DNA from: Berberis thunbergii
Taxonomy: Eukaryota > Streptophyta > Magnoliopsida > Ranunculales > Berberidaceae
Assembly: GCA_003290165.1 (NCBI GenBank)
Contig: QNQO01000458.1
Coordinates: forward strand, 682,001-746,000
Direction: 5' to 3'
DNA: 64,000 bases
The notes under the pieces are model-generated. The model saw only the letters and a program-made list of their open reading frames with translations. It was not told where the DNA came from and did not search any database. Shown here one piece after another: positions 1 through 11,261 of this stretch. Position 1 is the first letter of the stretch, and each line of letters opens with the position of its first letter. A program made the translations under genes and the position numbers.

Positions 1-123
1 TGTGCTGACATCGTCAGATTGTTTTAGCAATCTGCCTGACGACTTCAAGTTCTGGCAGAAGTATAGTTTCATCATGGCTCCTGCGGACTTGAAGTATTTT
101 GAGCTTGTCGGTCATCTGATCGA
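1..123 (+). pseudogene. Tat element A antisense ORF, exon 1 (partial)
   Basis: This is the 3' end of an exon of the extra ORF that Tat-type retrotransposons carry antisense to gag-pol. It aligns with the second copy in this window (minus strand about 40402-40560); both share a core reading D-D-F-K-F-W-Q-K. The exon stops at a GTAAGAG donor at 124 and resumes at 3858. The product resembles plant 'putative gypsy type transposon' proteins (Transposase_28-like), whose function is unknown. The exon begins upstream of the window. The homology to the other copy is seen directly; the family name is from memory and tentative. Confidence 0.55.
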
Positions 124-523
124 GTAAGAGTTACGTCAACTGAGTCAGTTTAGTTTTGTTCTTGACCTTGCTAGCATTTATTGCATATTGAATTGTAACA
201 CCCCTACTTTTCCAATGACAATAAATATTTATGTTCATAAAATTCAATTGAGATTTGTATTTTAAAATCTTGTTTTGTTTGACAAGTCGTATTTTTTGAA
301 ATTCAATTAACTTTCTTACCTTCCGAATATCGGGACGAGATTGCATTTAACGTGTGTATAATGTAGCACCCCTAAATTTCATAAAACTAATTTATTTTAT
401 TTTGAATTAAATAAAATAGAGTTACACTTTATTGAATTTAAGTTTCAAAATTTAGGGTTTTATTTAGTGTGTTTAGAGGGTGGGTGACCTTGGAAGTTCA
501 GTAGGGGCGAATAGCCACCCACC

Positions 524-531
524 TTATAAAG
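524..531 (+). promoter_or_regulatory. Probable TATA box of the solo LTR
   Basis: TTATAAAG follows a GC-richer stretch about 330 bp into the LTR and precedes a pyrimidine-rich leader with CTTC/CTCC runs, as expected for the U3/R boundary of a plant LTR. Position and composition are the only support. Confidence 0.4.
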
Positions 532-2772
532 AGAAAAATCTCTTTTCTTTTTCCTTCAAACCCACACCTCTTCTTTGTTTTCTCCCCTGCGTGTTCCTCC
601 TCTTCGACGACGACGATGGCAGCTTGCAGTGATGGTGTTGGGTATGAAGGGTATTACGTGGATTGATTTCACAATCCCTTGCAAATGGCGATTTCTGTGA
701 GTTTTTCTTCATTTTCCTTTTTAGTTTTTTTTTAATGAATTGAGAATGTTGAGTGATGATTAGATCTTAACTTTGTGAGGTTGTTTAATTGTTTGGTGAG
801 TTTCTTTCCATCCTTTTTATTAGAACTGATATTGTTTTCATAAAGGTTCAACTTTTACGGATTGGGGTCAATTAGTTTGAAAATTTTTCTTTTCCAATGA
901 TACGCGACGATTGATTCCTGATTCGTGCCATTTAGTGTCTCACTGATTCTATCAATCACTGCTATGATGGGTTTGCATAAGATGGATTTTTATTTGGGTT
1001 GCTCTTTCTTCCTTTACTACTCTGTTTTTGTGGAATTTGATTAGTTGTGTGTTGAGTTCCTTTGCAATTTAATGAAGTCAGTGTGATTAATTGTGTCAAG
1101 GTTGGTCTTTAATAGGTTCTGAATAATAGAATGACAAATGAATTAAGAAACCCATTATCCAATTGTGTCAAGGTTTGGTCTTTGCAATTTTTCTTGAAAT
1201 TGAACAATAGAATGACAAATGAATTAAGAACTCCATTACTCAAAAACGTATAGTAAACCTTCTCTTCATATGGGGCTATACCCTTTTCCTAGTAGATGAC
1301 AAAAATTGAGAGTAGCTGATGCAGTGCTATGGCTAATATCATATTCGTTGATAAACAATCTTTAGCCTCAAACATATCACCCACTAGATTAAAAACACTT
1401 GGAGCTAAATATTTCAATAAACTGGTAAATGGTGTCAACTATTGGCAGATTGACAGGTTATGTTGGCAGCTTCTCATAGCAACTTTGGTATTACTTCATA
1501 ACCCCAAATATTTTTTGTTTTCATTTTTTTTAGTAAGATGATAGTCCAGTGGCGTGGTGGAATGGTACTTGGGTAGATTCCTGTGGGTATTCAAAGTTTC
1601 TTTAGAAAACATGGTTGGTTCAAGAAATTTTTGAGAGGGATGAGACTGGGGGTGGATGAAATCTTTTCCCTAGGAGAGCTATAGATGATTGGAAGGTGGA
1701 TGAGGCGGATAGTCTATGGATAACAATGAACTAAGTGGTTTGGTCCAAGGTGTTTTTTATTTTTTTATTTTTACATTTTAACTCATAAGGTATGCAGGTG
1801 GAGTTGGGTTGTGTCATGTGTGAAGATGGCTTATCTCATGATCATTTTCTCTTTGATTAGAATGTCGCTAGACCATTTGGATAAGTTTCTCCTTGCTTGT
1901 AGCATGCCTTCGGTGTTTCTAAGGTAGGTGATGAATGTTATGCAGCAATGGGAATTACCAAATCTTTCCAGAGGAAGTATCAACTTTGTTGATGCTAATA
2001 GTTGGGAATTCAGAATATATGGATGTCATTGGGGCTAGGTTTTAGTTTTTGGCGGGGTGAGCTTTAAAACTTTATAATTAAATGAGGTGAATATCATTTT
2101 TAGCATTCAGCTGCCTTGCTGCTATAGGTTAAGAGCAGTTTTGTATGCTCTCTTTGTGAGTTTAATTGAAACTCTTACTTGTATCTAAAATCATGAAAAA
2201 TGTGGATGCCACCATCTGTGTGATGAGATTCAAAGGTTTCCATGGTAATTGTGTTTCGTCACGTGAAGATGGACATGGGCTTATGAAGCCCGAGGTTGGC
2301 TTGTTGGATTTGTTCTGATCTGTTTAGTTTTCATGTAGTTTGTGTGCATTCTATTGTTTTGTAAATATGTGGCAAATAGTGAAAAGTGGAGTGATGCTAT
2401 AAATATGAATACTTTATTGAATCATGTTGGAGTGGTGATTACCACTGTCTTGTTTAAAAGTACCATTGTACATCCTAATCTATTGTTTTGTTAAGTCATA
2501 CTAATCTATTGGTTAATATTTTAGTTATGATGTTATAAGATGGTGAGTGTGTGGCTCATGTTGTTGCCAATATTGAATGTATGCATCTGAAGTGATTACA
2601 TTTCCCCAAAAATAATGGGTGGATTGATTTACTTATGAATGACAAATGTCACCGTGGAGGAATTTTGAAATACCAAAAATAAATGATATTGGTATACTTT
2701 GATCCCTGAAATTTAAATCACCTGGAATTGTATCACTTAGAACTACCACACCTCTTTTTGTTTATTATTTCC

Positions 2773-2965
2773 CCTCTCTTATAGAGAAACTAAATGACTA
2801 GTCGTTTTGCGGAGGTGGGGCACCTATCTCTTATAGAAAAACTAAATGACCAATGGGTCGTCTTGCAGAGGTGGGGCGTCTATTTCTTATAGTGAAACTA
2901 AAGACTAATGGGTCGTCTTGCAGAGTTAGGGCGCCTATTTCTTATAGAAAAACTAAAATAACCTT
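2773..2965 (+). repeat. 55-bp tandem repeat, about 3.5 copies, inside LTR
   Basis: CTTATAG followed by a short A-rich run and AAACTAAA recurs at 2778, 2830, 2886 and 2941 (spacing 52, 56 and 55). Each copy also carries a G-rich segment such as GGAGGTGGGGC. Copies differ by scattered substitutions. The array lies within the long solo LTR and is probably part of its U3 or U5 expansion. Confidence 0.75.
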
Positions 2966-3857
2966 CGGGTTAGTCTTGTGAAAATGAGGTGGATTTTTAT
3001 GCCTAAGATAGGCTTTGATATTTATCCGTAAAAAATGTGACTTGAGTTTATGCGCATTGATAGCCCAAGAGTGGCTTTTGTTACTCATATAGTTAGGAGT
3101 ATCTGGTGATGCATGCCTGTATGTGATGTGTCCCCACTTGGGCATTGATGACGAAGAAGTCCTCCTTTATATGAGAGAGACATACGGGTATGTATGTTGG
3201 GCACGGAGGTGGCGCGAATGTGGTATCGTCTAAGTAATCAATCCGTTAAAAGATAAACCAATTCAAATGAAAATGAATAAATTACATTTACACTGTTTCT
3301 AATCCCTTTCATGCAAGATGGAAAATCCACTAACAATTCTGCAGGTCAGACTTGCCATAATCAATTCCTACCGTGTAAGTATAAGTAAATGCATTTTTAC
3401 TTAATTGGGATGATGACACTTTTGCCTCATTGAGGAACTATCTGTTGGTGTGGATGTATGTTGTTGTGTTTAGTTTGATGTTTACCATGTGCGATTTTAT
3501 TGATTTTGGAATGAAGATTACTCACACCAGCTTTATTGCTGACCCAAGTGAGCTTCTGCTTCTTGGGTACATTCCTTTGGGAATGTAGCCGATTAGCCTT
3601 TCAGGTTTAGAGATTTTTGAGCAGCGTTACTGAAGTTTCACTAGTGGGGTTAGCAACGTCGCAATTTTTCCTAGTTAGAGTTTTTATTTATTTCAGTAAT
3701 TAAATCATGTTTACGTTGTTGCTGCTAAATGTTTCTATTATTATTGAATTTCACGTCTCGAGTTTTGGGGAAACAGATGATCCTACGTGGAATTTGGGAT
3801 TTTTGTTTTCCTCAAAAATTGGGTCATGACATGAATTGTTATCCATACTTTTTGTAG

Positions 3858-5504
3858 GGAAATTTCCAACTACACTCATTTCTTCTGAGGACGAAGTGGC
3901 CATGAAGAAATTTCATGACATACCTTGGATGCGGATAGAGGATGTTGTTCAGTCTTCTAACATCAAACGTAGCAGACTGTGGGCCTATTGGCGTGAGGCT
4001 CCAACTCTTTTCATAGTCCCGAAGCCAAAGTCCAAAGGTGAGCCTTCTTCGAAGAAGAGGAAGCTTTCGAAAATTTAGATGTCGAGCCCATCAAGGAGGG
4101 CGGAACTGAATGAAGTGATTTCTTTTAATATGCGTTCCAAGAAGCCTTGTGTTGTCACCAAGCATGCTAGTGAGCTTGCAGAGTAGGTTCTTGATTCATC
4201 CACTTGGGCGAAAGTTGTTGTGTCTGAGGGGTAGAATGCTCAAGCATGGGCACCCATATCTCTTCCTGACTTGGAGAAGGAATATCTACAGATGGTGGGA
4301 CTCGAAGATGTAACAAACCTAAGCATCGAACAGGCGAAAGTTATGAGCAACCTTTTGCTACGAGCTTGGAGGCTTCATTCGACCCGGGCTTGAGTGATTC
4401 TTTCTCACTGAAAGGCTTTAAGTTCAACCCCTTATTGGATCGCGAGTCCCCCTAGCTTGGTGAAAATTCGTCTGATAGTTGCCCCTACGGCGAAATGTCT
4501 ATTCCTCATCGCCCATATTGTCCTCCTTCCCGATCTCTTTCTTCTTCCCCGAGAACGTATGCTAGGAGAACGTATGAACAATGGGGGGGGGGAATATCTC
4601 ATCTTTGGGATGTCATATCAGAACCAAGTCGATGTTGTTGGGACGGAGGTTGAGGCTGCCCATGAAAGGCTATATACCATGGAGCGAGTCTTTGCACACC
4701 TGTAGAAGTCATACTTCGATGCTTTCTCTGAAATCAAATCCTTGAAGGAGCAACTTAAGGAAGGGAGGCCTGCTCAATCGACTATTGATCAAAAGCTCTA
4801 GAAGATAAGATCATAGGCTCAGAGGATTTGCTTGAAAACGCTTGAGTCCGAGTTGGCAGAAACAACATCTGCGAGGGACACGTTCGAGGAATAATTGAAC
4901 CTTGTCCATCGTGACTTACATTTTGCTTAGGAGGCCGCAGCCAAGGTGCAGACTAAGTTGCAAGCTTGAATGTTGAGAAGGCCTCAAAGGAATCTGAGTG
5001 GACTGCCCGATATCAGCAGCTAGAGGCTGATGTTGACTCTAATGCCAAGAGTGTGCGAACAACAGAAGAACAACTTCTTCTTGTGCAACATGAACTAAAT
5101 GTTGCAAATGATAGCTTGAGTATCGAGCAATCCAGAACTGATACGCTGTCAGGAAGTTTGGAACAATTGAAGCGAGATCTTATTGAGTAAAGGGTGTGCG
5201 AGAAATGCTCTTGAAGACCAAGGGCACGTTCGAGTTCAACATAGTTTTGCATAGGCGACTTGAGCTGTTGTAGTTGATAAGGGAGAAGCATCCTGAATGG
5301 GACCTTTCTCGCTATAAAAATTTATTTTACGCGGAGTTTGGGGAAGCCTCCAACTAGTCGAAAGAAAGATAAGGTGATCAGTCTGAAGAAAAACTTGATG
5401 AAGACCTGGGAGTCCGAGCGGTAGCGCGTGTGGATGCACCCCTTTTCTTTTCTCCTGCCAATTCTAGCTCTATTGAGTCTGAACCTCCTGTTGACGAGGA
5501 ATGA
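3858..5504 (+). pseudogene. Tat element A antisense ORF, exon 2 (degenerate)
   Basis: This is the continuation of the antisense extra ORF. The first segment (to 4078) matches the second copy at 40100-40331 minus, sharing LWAYW followed by an EA-TLF motif and a basic SKKRK-like tail. A middle segment around 4620-4705 shares A-H/R-E-R-L/V-Y-T-M-E. From 4720 to 5190 the predicted protein is a long coiled coil rich in E, Q, L and K (for example a clean frame 4966-5190). The acidic C terminus ends near EPPVDEE at 5504, as in the second copy (VPPPDE). Many in-frame stops (for example 4076, 4453, 4703, 4799, 5188) make it a pseudogene. On the opposite strand from gag it is an 'additional ORF' as known in Tat-lineage elements. 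Confidence 0.65.
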
Positions 5505-5599
5505 ACTTTGTATACCGTGCTACAAGCTTTTAGACAAGAGGTTATACTTAGTCAAGAAGTTGTGTAATTAATCCACTGATGAAAGTTCGTTTTTGAAAT

Positions 5600-6016
5600 T
5601 CACTGTTGCCATATGTGGCCAGACTATGGATCGGACCAGTAGTTTTCATTGCTACTATAATCGAAATAGTCAGACTGTGGTCATGCATGTACACTACTGA
5701 AAATAGTCGAATGATGGTCCTTGTCAGTTTTCCCAGTTAAGTTTCCTGGCTTTGACTGGGCTTTAAAATCGTTTATGTCCGTTACTGGTCGACTAGATTG
5801 TAAGGGAGACCAGAAGTTGTTGTCATCAATTAAAACTGACTAAACCTTGGTTGGGTTTGATGATCATTATTTGTAGTTAGACGATGATCCCTGGCAAGCC
5901 ATCATCATCAAGCCGCGTGCACAATGACTAGACTCCCACTTTCTAACCCATCGTCATTAGGCTGCATGAACACTAACTAGCCTCCCATATTTTAACCCAT
6001 TGTCATTCGTGCTCGG
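5600..6016 (+). repeat. Tat A tandem array, first segment (interrupted)
   Basis: Diverged monomers with recurring blocks such as GACTAGACTCCCA, GATGATCCCTGGCAAGCC and CCATCGTCAT. The segment is cut at CTCGG (6012-6016) by the Athila element and resumes at 14263. Joining the two sides recreates a monomer that matches intact monomers in the second segment. Confidence 0.7.
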
Positions 6017-6017
6017 C

Positions 6018-7524
6018 TTTGATTACACCCAAACAATACACGCGGTTAATTGCAGTAAAGATTGGGGTGTCGATCCCACGAGGAAAAACGATCTACAAAA
6101 CAAGGTCAAGGAAGAAAAACTACGCGAAACTAAATGTAAGAAATTCTAACAAATTTAAAATAATAAATTGAATTGAATTTAATAAAAAATCAAGTTTAGA
6201 GAAGTCACAGGGTTCCAAGAATCCCTCTTAAATTTCACGTGCCAACTAGTATTGATTCGCTATGATGACTCGATTACGCGTTTCAAATCCCAAACAACAT
6301 AATCGGAAAAAGTCTTTAATGCATTGATATATCCTAATGTAAATGGATTTTAGATTTCACTTTTTCTAGAAAGCACAAAGGTTGGTCATATGTGATATCC
6401 TAAATTTAGGATATATCTGGAGACAATAACATAATAAAAGACGGTCACATATAACTAACCTATTGGAATCAATTGATCCTTAAAAATTTTACACATAAGA
6501 AAAGCGTGACTAAACTTATATGGAGAAGAAAAAGACAACCACCGGATTAATAATCTACGAAGAAATTGATGAGATCTTTGTCACTAAAATAACATAAATT
6601 CCTATATTAAATAAAAGTGAGAATCATAAACACCATTATTCATTGTGAAAGCATGAAATGAATCAAATACTAATTAAGTGCATTACATCTAGGAGTTTGT
6701 TTGTTCACCTTGCGTGGATTTTAGTGACACATGGCGAAGGTGATGGAAGCAACAGCGGTGTGGAGCTTCATCGGCACGGCGATGCGTGGTGGATCACTGA
6801 TGCACACCCTGCTGGACGACGTCTTCATTGTTGTTCTGGACAGCGTCGCTACTGTTACTCTGGACAGCGCTGCTGCATCGTGTACTCCTAGCAGTCATGC
6901 GTTTCTCGGCTGCTGCTGCATTTTCGTTCCAGCGCCTCCTTTGTTATTCTGCGCCCTCGCTGCTCTGCGCACTCTCCTCTGCCCTGGCCCGCGTCTTGGC
7001 TGCTGCTGTTGTGTTCTGGTAGCTTGCTGCCCTCCTCCCTCCTGTGCCTTTTTCTTTTTTATTGTATTTATTGGTAAAGAGAAACCCTTCTTGGGCCCAA
7101 TTGGAAACCCTTATTGGGTCCAATTAAAACTCCTTAAGAAACTCCTTATTGGGCCCAATTGAAAACCTAATACCTAATTGTAAACAAATGGGATTCTCCC
7201 CGTTGGTAGATTTCTTTGTTTTAAATTCTATATCAATAATGGGTTTGGCTGTGTTTATCCATATGACTTCTTTGTTCCACCAAAATACAAAACTAATTTC
7301 TTTTACTATTTTTTGGTTCTCTTAATCTTTGGCTTGAGTGTCTCCGTTCCACTTCGTCAATTTGTCTATGAATCACCATTATTCGCCACGCTAACGCACT
7401 TTTGTCATTTAAACTCCAAATCGTACAAATATACAAAATAAAATAATTAAATTAAAATACACTATTTGAAACACTAACAAATATATATTAGGAGTTATAT
7501 TATGTTATAATTATGTGAACATCA
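6018..7524 (-). repeat. 3' LTR of the Athila element
   Basis: About 1.5 kb, collinear with 12721-14262. In element sense it starts TGATGTTCACATAATTATAA (ending at 7524) and ends near GTAATCAAA. A GC-rich block at 6730-7030 on the + strand gives chance ORFs rich in Cys, Leu and Ala in both LTRs; these run antisense to the element and are not treated as genes. Confidence 0.88.
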
Positions 7525-7540
7525 AATACCCCCAAACCTA
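7525..7540 (-). promoter_or_regulatory. Polypurine tract of the Athila element
   Basis: In element sense the bases just before the 3' LTR read AGGTTTGGGGGTATT, the plus-strand primer site. The derivative at 15340-20443 has the corresponding GTGTGGGGGAATT at the same place. Confidence 0.75.
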
Positions 7541-9764
7541 CATTTTGCTAGTCCTCGAGCAAAACAAAATTAAGAATAAAATCCTAGCTTACTTTCATAG
7601 GAATTACAGTTGCACTTACCTTAACGTGCAACAAGGCTTTAAACCTCTAGAGGACGAATTATAGTCTCGTGAGGGTTTCTAGAAATGTTACCCCCAAACA
7701 TTACTGACTCAATAAAACAAAATCTATTTTCTAAAACATAATCCAAAAACATGGGCATTCCCCTTTATTTTCCTTAGAGTAATTTCTAATTGCTTTAAAT
7801 TAAAAAAAACAAAAAACTAAAAATGTCACAATAGTATATCAATAGAGTACAATAATTTAATAGTATCTAAAGGTTAAATAAATTTCATAATCATTCTCAA
7901 CTCGAAGTGTGTGTGTGAGAAGCCTTATCAACATAACTCTTCATATCATAGTAAAGATGTGACGAGATAACCTTTAGAAATGACGCTTCGACTACAATTC
8001 TCTCATGTCACTAAAAAATAAAACACTCAGAGATTGGGCACTCAGTTTATATGTGAGGAAAAGAATATAAACTATGAAAAATGCAAACGACTCACATATA
8101 ATTATCATAAAAAATGGAATTTTTCTATGAGTGAAATGAATATGATCTCATGGACAGGAATATTGATTACTTTTGAAAATGTTGAATCAAACACTAGGTC
8201 TTTCACTTAAACCAACTATTCAATCTCCAAATCTATTAAACCAACTTTCACTTAAGATCAATTAGGTCTTTACTAGGTTGTAATGGGGCTTGGATTATGG
8301 CAAACAATAATGGACAAAAAGGATACAAAAATTTCTTGAGAATGGCTACACCCTTGAATAAACACATAGGGCATTGAAGAACAAATCAATGTTGTACACC
8401 ATTAACTTTTTCTTCATTATTTTCTTCTTCAACTTTTTTTTTGTATGTTTTTCACCGGTGATACAATCCAACACTTTTACTTCGAGCGTGCATAAAATAT
8501 CTATTTTCAACTCTTTGTATTTGCCCATTCCATAAATATATCTCACCGTATACATTCTCAGAAAATTGGGTAAGGATAAAATAATAGAGGTATTATTCCT
8601 TGATTGGAGTAGGTAATGGGAATAACAAAGAGAAGGTTATTTAAAGGCTCAAAGGGCTGCAAATTGATATTTATTATTTGGTAGGCTAAGAGGTTAAAAA
8701 AATGGTTTAAAGAAAGAAATGCCTATATCACTTCATAAGTTTTAGTTAGTACTAGGACATCTCAACTAAATAAAACAAGAAGTTCTATTGTAAAAATTCA
8801 ATTTTTGTGTTATTCTTAAAGTAATCATTAAGAAAATCAAGAATAATGAGATCATCAAGGAAATAATGCTGACTCGAGAAAAATCAGAGTGTAATTAATA
8901 ACCCTCAAGAAATAAAGAATGACTCAAAACTCATAAGGGTTAAAGTCTCCACTATTATTTTAAGGTTTTCTAGTTCAATATCTCAGTAATCAACTTCAAA
9001 TCATGTTGACTTGGCTTATAGTGCATGAATAGTCGAGTTAAAAAGTCTCACGAAATACATCTATAACATAAGGATAATATCAAATATCATGTTTTCTACT
9101 AATATAACTATGTGACACGTCTTAGTATGTGTTTTCTCAAAATTAAAGGCAACAAAAATATTCTCTAAAATTAAAAAGTCTCAAAACGCCTTTTTTATTT
9201 TTATTTTTTTAAAATTCACCAAGAGTTCAGATTTCAAATGCATTTTTATAAAGATTTTGCACAATTACCGTAATCATCTAAGTATTAAATGGAAATTGAG
9301 TAGAACACAAAAAAATGACTTGGTTTAATTGTAAAATTCGTTTTAAGCTCAAAAGTTTTTGAAAATTACACAAAAAATCTAATAAACCACCATCACCTCC
9401 AAACCTAAACCAAACATTGTCCTCAATGTATAAAATAATAATCATGACAGATGAAGGAAAAAGAAAAGAGGAGGGTTAGAGTGATATTACCATGGTGAAG
9501 CTTTACCAATTTCAAATAGACAATGTCCTCATAGTCATCAAAATACAAGAAAATCATACCGACGGGAGAATGAACATATGGGATGAGGGTCTCCGAGTGA
9601 CTCTAGTCGCAACACCTAAAATAACCTGAAACACTAAAAGAAAACATAAAAGCAAAAACCTAAACTAAAAAAAATGAAAAAAAAAACATAAACTAAAGAT
9701 AGGGTGGAGAACATCAAATCAAGTAGACAGGGGCAACCAGAGAGATCTCTTCTGGCACCTCTAC
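7541..9764 (-). other. Athila 3' non-coding region
   Basis: AT-rich sequence between the integrase remnant and the PPT. I see no env-like ORF; the 69-codon frame at 8346-8555 minus is low-complexity Lys-rich and probably spurious. Blocks here (CCTCAATGT with C-rich neighbours near 9420, TTTTGCTAGTCCT near 7545) recur in the interior of the derivative at 16928-18838, showing that the two elements share this region. Confidence 0.7.
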
Positions 9765-10334
9765 TCACTCCACATAGTGCTTCAAACATTGCCCATTTAC
9801 TCTAAATACTCTCCCATCTGTTGGATCTTCAATTTCTATGGACCCATTGGGAAAAACTTGTTTTACCATTAATGGGCTCGTCCATCTCGATCTTAGCTTG
9901 CCAGGATGAAGATGAAGTCGTAAGTCATAGAGATAGACTCATTGGTTGGGCTCGAAATGTATCCTCAGAATTTGCTTATCATGAGTTGTTTTCATCTTCG
10001 CCTTGTATATTCGAGAATTGTCATAGGCATCATTCCGCAACTCCTCAATTTTAGCTAATTGAAGTTTTCGCTGGATACCTGATCCGAGGAATGCGTGTTT
10101 AAGTCCCTCAGGCAATGGAGCTACGTCAACTTTCAGAGTTTCCACAGTGGATGGTTGTGGTTTCTGTATTTCCTTTGGCAACTCCTCAAAGCATGGTTGC
10201 CATTGTTGTCCTCTTTTATCCTTTAACCCTGAAACAACATAAATATCAAAAGCATTGTCAGGATAAGGTGAATTCTCATAATCAGAAATAGAAAGGAGGT
10301 ATTCTAAGGTTTCAGAATCTGCGCTCAGGAGCAT
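9765..10334 (-). pseudogene. Athila pol remnant: protease-RT linker fused in frame to integrase C terminus
   Basis: The frame starts in the linker that normally precedes RT (L-P-E-G-L-K-H-A-F-L-G). It passes directly into the integrase C-terminal domain (ELRNDAYDNSRIYKAKMK, then LHPGKLRSRW, then VNGQCLKHYVE, stop at 9765). RT, RNase H and the integrase zinc and DDE domains that should lie between are absent. The reading frame stays open across the junction; a single TGA interrupts it later, just after FEPNQ (9936-9938). The Athila assignment rests on the PBS and the domain sequence; the deletion is seen directly. Confidence 0.82.
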
Positions 10335-10340
10335 CTCCTC

Positions 10341-11261
10341 TTATATCAGCGTGTCTATCATGTAGGTATGATGACACTCATCATCATCACGTGGTTGCTT
10401 GCTAATGTTGAATATGTTGACCTCCAGAGTCATGTTCCCAAAAGACAACTTCATTAGACCGTTCATGCAATTGATTAGAGTGTTAGCTGTGGCAAGAAAA
10501 TGTATACCTACAATAATTGGAACTGTAGACTCCATATAAACCGCATAATGAGTATCTAAAATAAGAAAGTCAACGGGATATTAAAACTTATCAATCTGCA
10601 TCAAGACATCCTCGACTATTCCTTTTGGCTTTTTAACCGATCTATCAAGCAATTGTAGCACCATGGATGTGGGTTTAATCTCTTCTAGACCCAGTCGCAA
10701 GTAAATATAATATGGCATCGGATTTACACTTGCTCCTAAATCCAATAAGGCTTGGCCGGACTCATGAGTCCCAATTTGGTAGGTGACTGTAGGACACCCT
10801 GGATCTTTGTACTTGGGTGGTGTCCTCTGCTCGATCACCGCACTTACATGTTCTATCAAGAAGGCAGTCTTCTTGACATGATGTTTCCTCTTGATAGTGC
10901 ATAGATCCTTAATGACCCTCGCATAAGTTGGTACCTGTTTAATCACATGCATCAAAGGTAAGTTAATTTTAACCTGTTTCAAGTGTTCTAGAATCTCACC
11001 ATGCATTTCCGATTTCTTTCCAGTAGGTCGTAGTGCTTGAGGAAAAGGAATTGGAACTGGAATGTTCCTGTTGGGCTCATCATCAGGGATGCCCTCATTT
11101 GCACTTGGGGAGGTGCCTATAGTCGTGGACGAGCTTGATCCATCTAAAATCTTACCACTCCGAGTAGTGATGACATTAACCTCTTTCACATTCTGAGAGT
11201 CTGAAGTAGAAGTATGTGCCATAAGTTGGCCCTTCAAATTTGCTTGAGGTTGTGATGGAAA
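10341..11261 (-). pseudogene. Athila protease region (with gag-protease linker)
   Basis: Retropepsin-like aspartic protease with the active-site stretch ALLDLGASVN. Athila-type proteases commonly have DLGAS instead of DTG. It is preceded by a proline-rich linker (IPVPIPFPQALR) and a KVKINLPL/QVPTYARVIKDLC-type segment that normally precedes this protease. The flap and C-terminal part continue in the next frame segment (VGIHFLATANTLINC, then LSFGNMTLEVNIF). A stop near 10580 and another near 10340 break the frame. Confidence 0.82.

Larger units (their letters stand above)
194..3831 (+). mobile_element. Solo LTR, chromovirus (Tekay/Del-like), 3.6 kb
   Basis: It starts TGTAACACCCC and ends GGGTCATGACA, the typical termini of Tekay/Del-type gypsy LTRs. 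It is flanked by an exact 5-bp target duplication, TGAAT (189-193 and 3832-3836). No gag, pol, PBS or PPT is seen inside, so this is a solo LTR left by LTR-LTR recombination, or an exceptionally long LTR with embedded material. A second LTR-like start (TGTAGCACCCC) occurs at 362, so part of the left end may be duplicated. ORFs inside (524-712 minus, 1329-1541 plus, 2942-3145 minus) match nothing I recognise and are treated as chance. Confidence 0.75.
124..3857 (+). other. Spliceosomal-type intron of antisense ORF, enlarged by solo LTR
   Basis: The GT donor at 124 (GTAAGAG) and the AG acceptor ending at 3857 (after a pyrimidine-rich TACTTTTTGTAG) bracket the same position as a 70-nt intron in the second copy (40332-40401, minus strand). 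Removing the inserted LTR and one target-site copy leaves about 91 nt, a normal plant intron size. Splicing is inferred from the two-copy comparison, not demonstrated. Confidence 0.55.

Noticed and set aside
362..3831. A separate LTR starting TGTAGCACCCC at 362
   Set aside because: The exact target duplication fits a start at 194; no duplication flanks 362. Kept only as a note on internal duplication.
5013..5439. Minus-strand ORFs opposite the coiled-coil exon
   Set aside because: Shadows of the + strand coiled-coil frame; Ser/Cys/Leu-rich, as expected from reverse translation of Glu/Gln-rich codons.
6731..7162. 143-codon + strand ORF (and its counterpart 13435-13797)
   Set aside because: It lies antisense within both LTRs of the Athila element in a GC-rich block. 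Cys/Leu/Ala-rich with no domain, and overlapping frames are also open.
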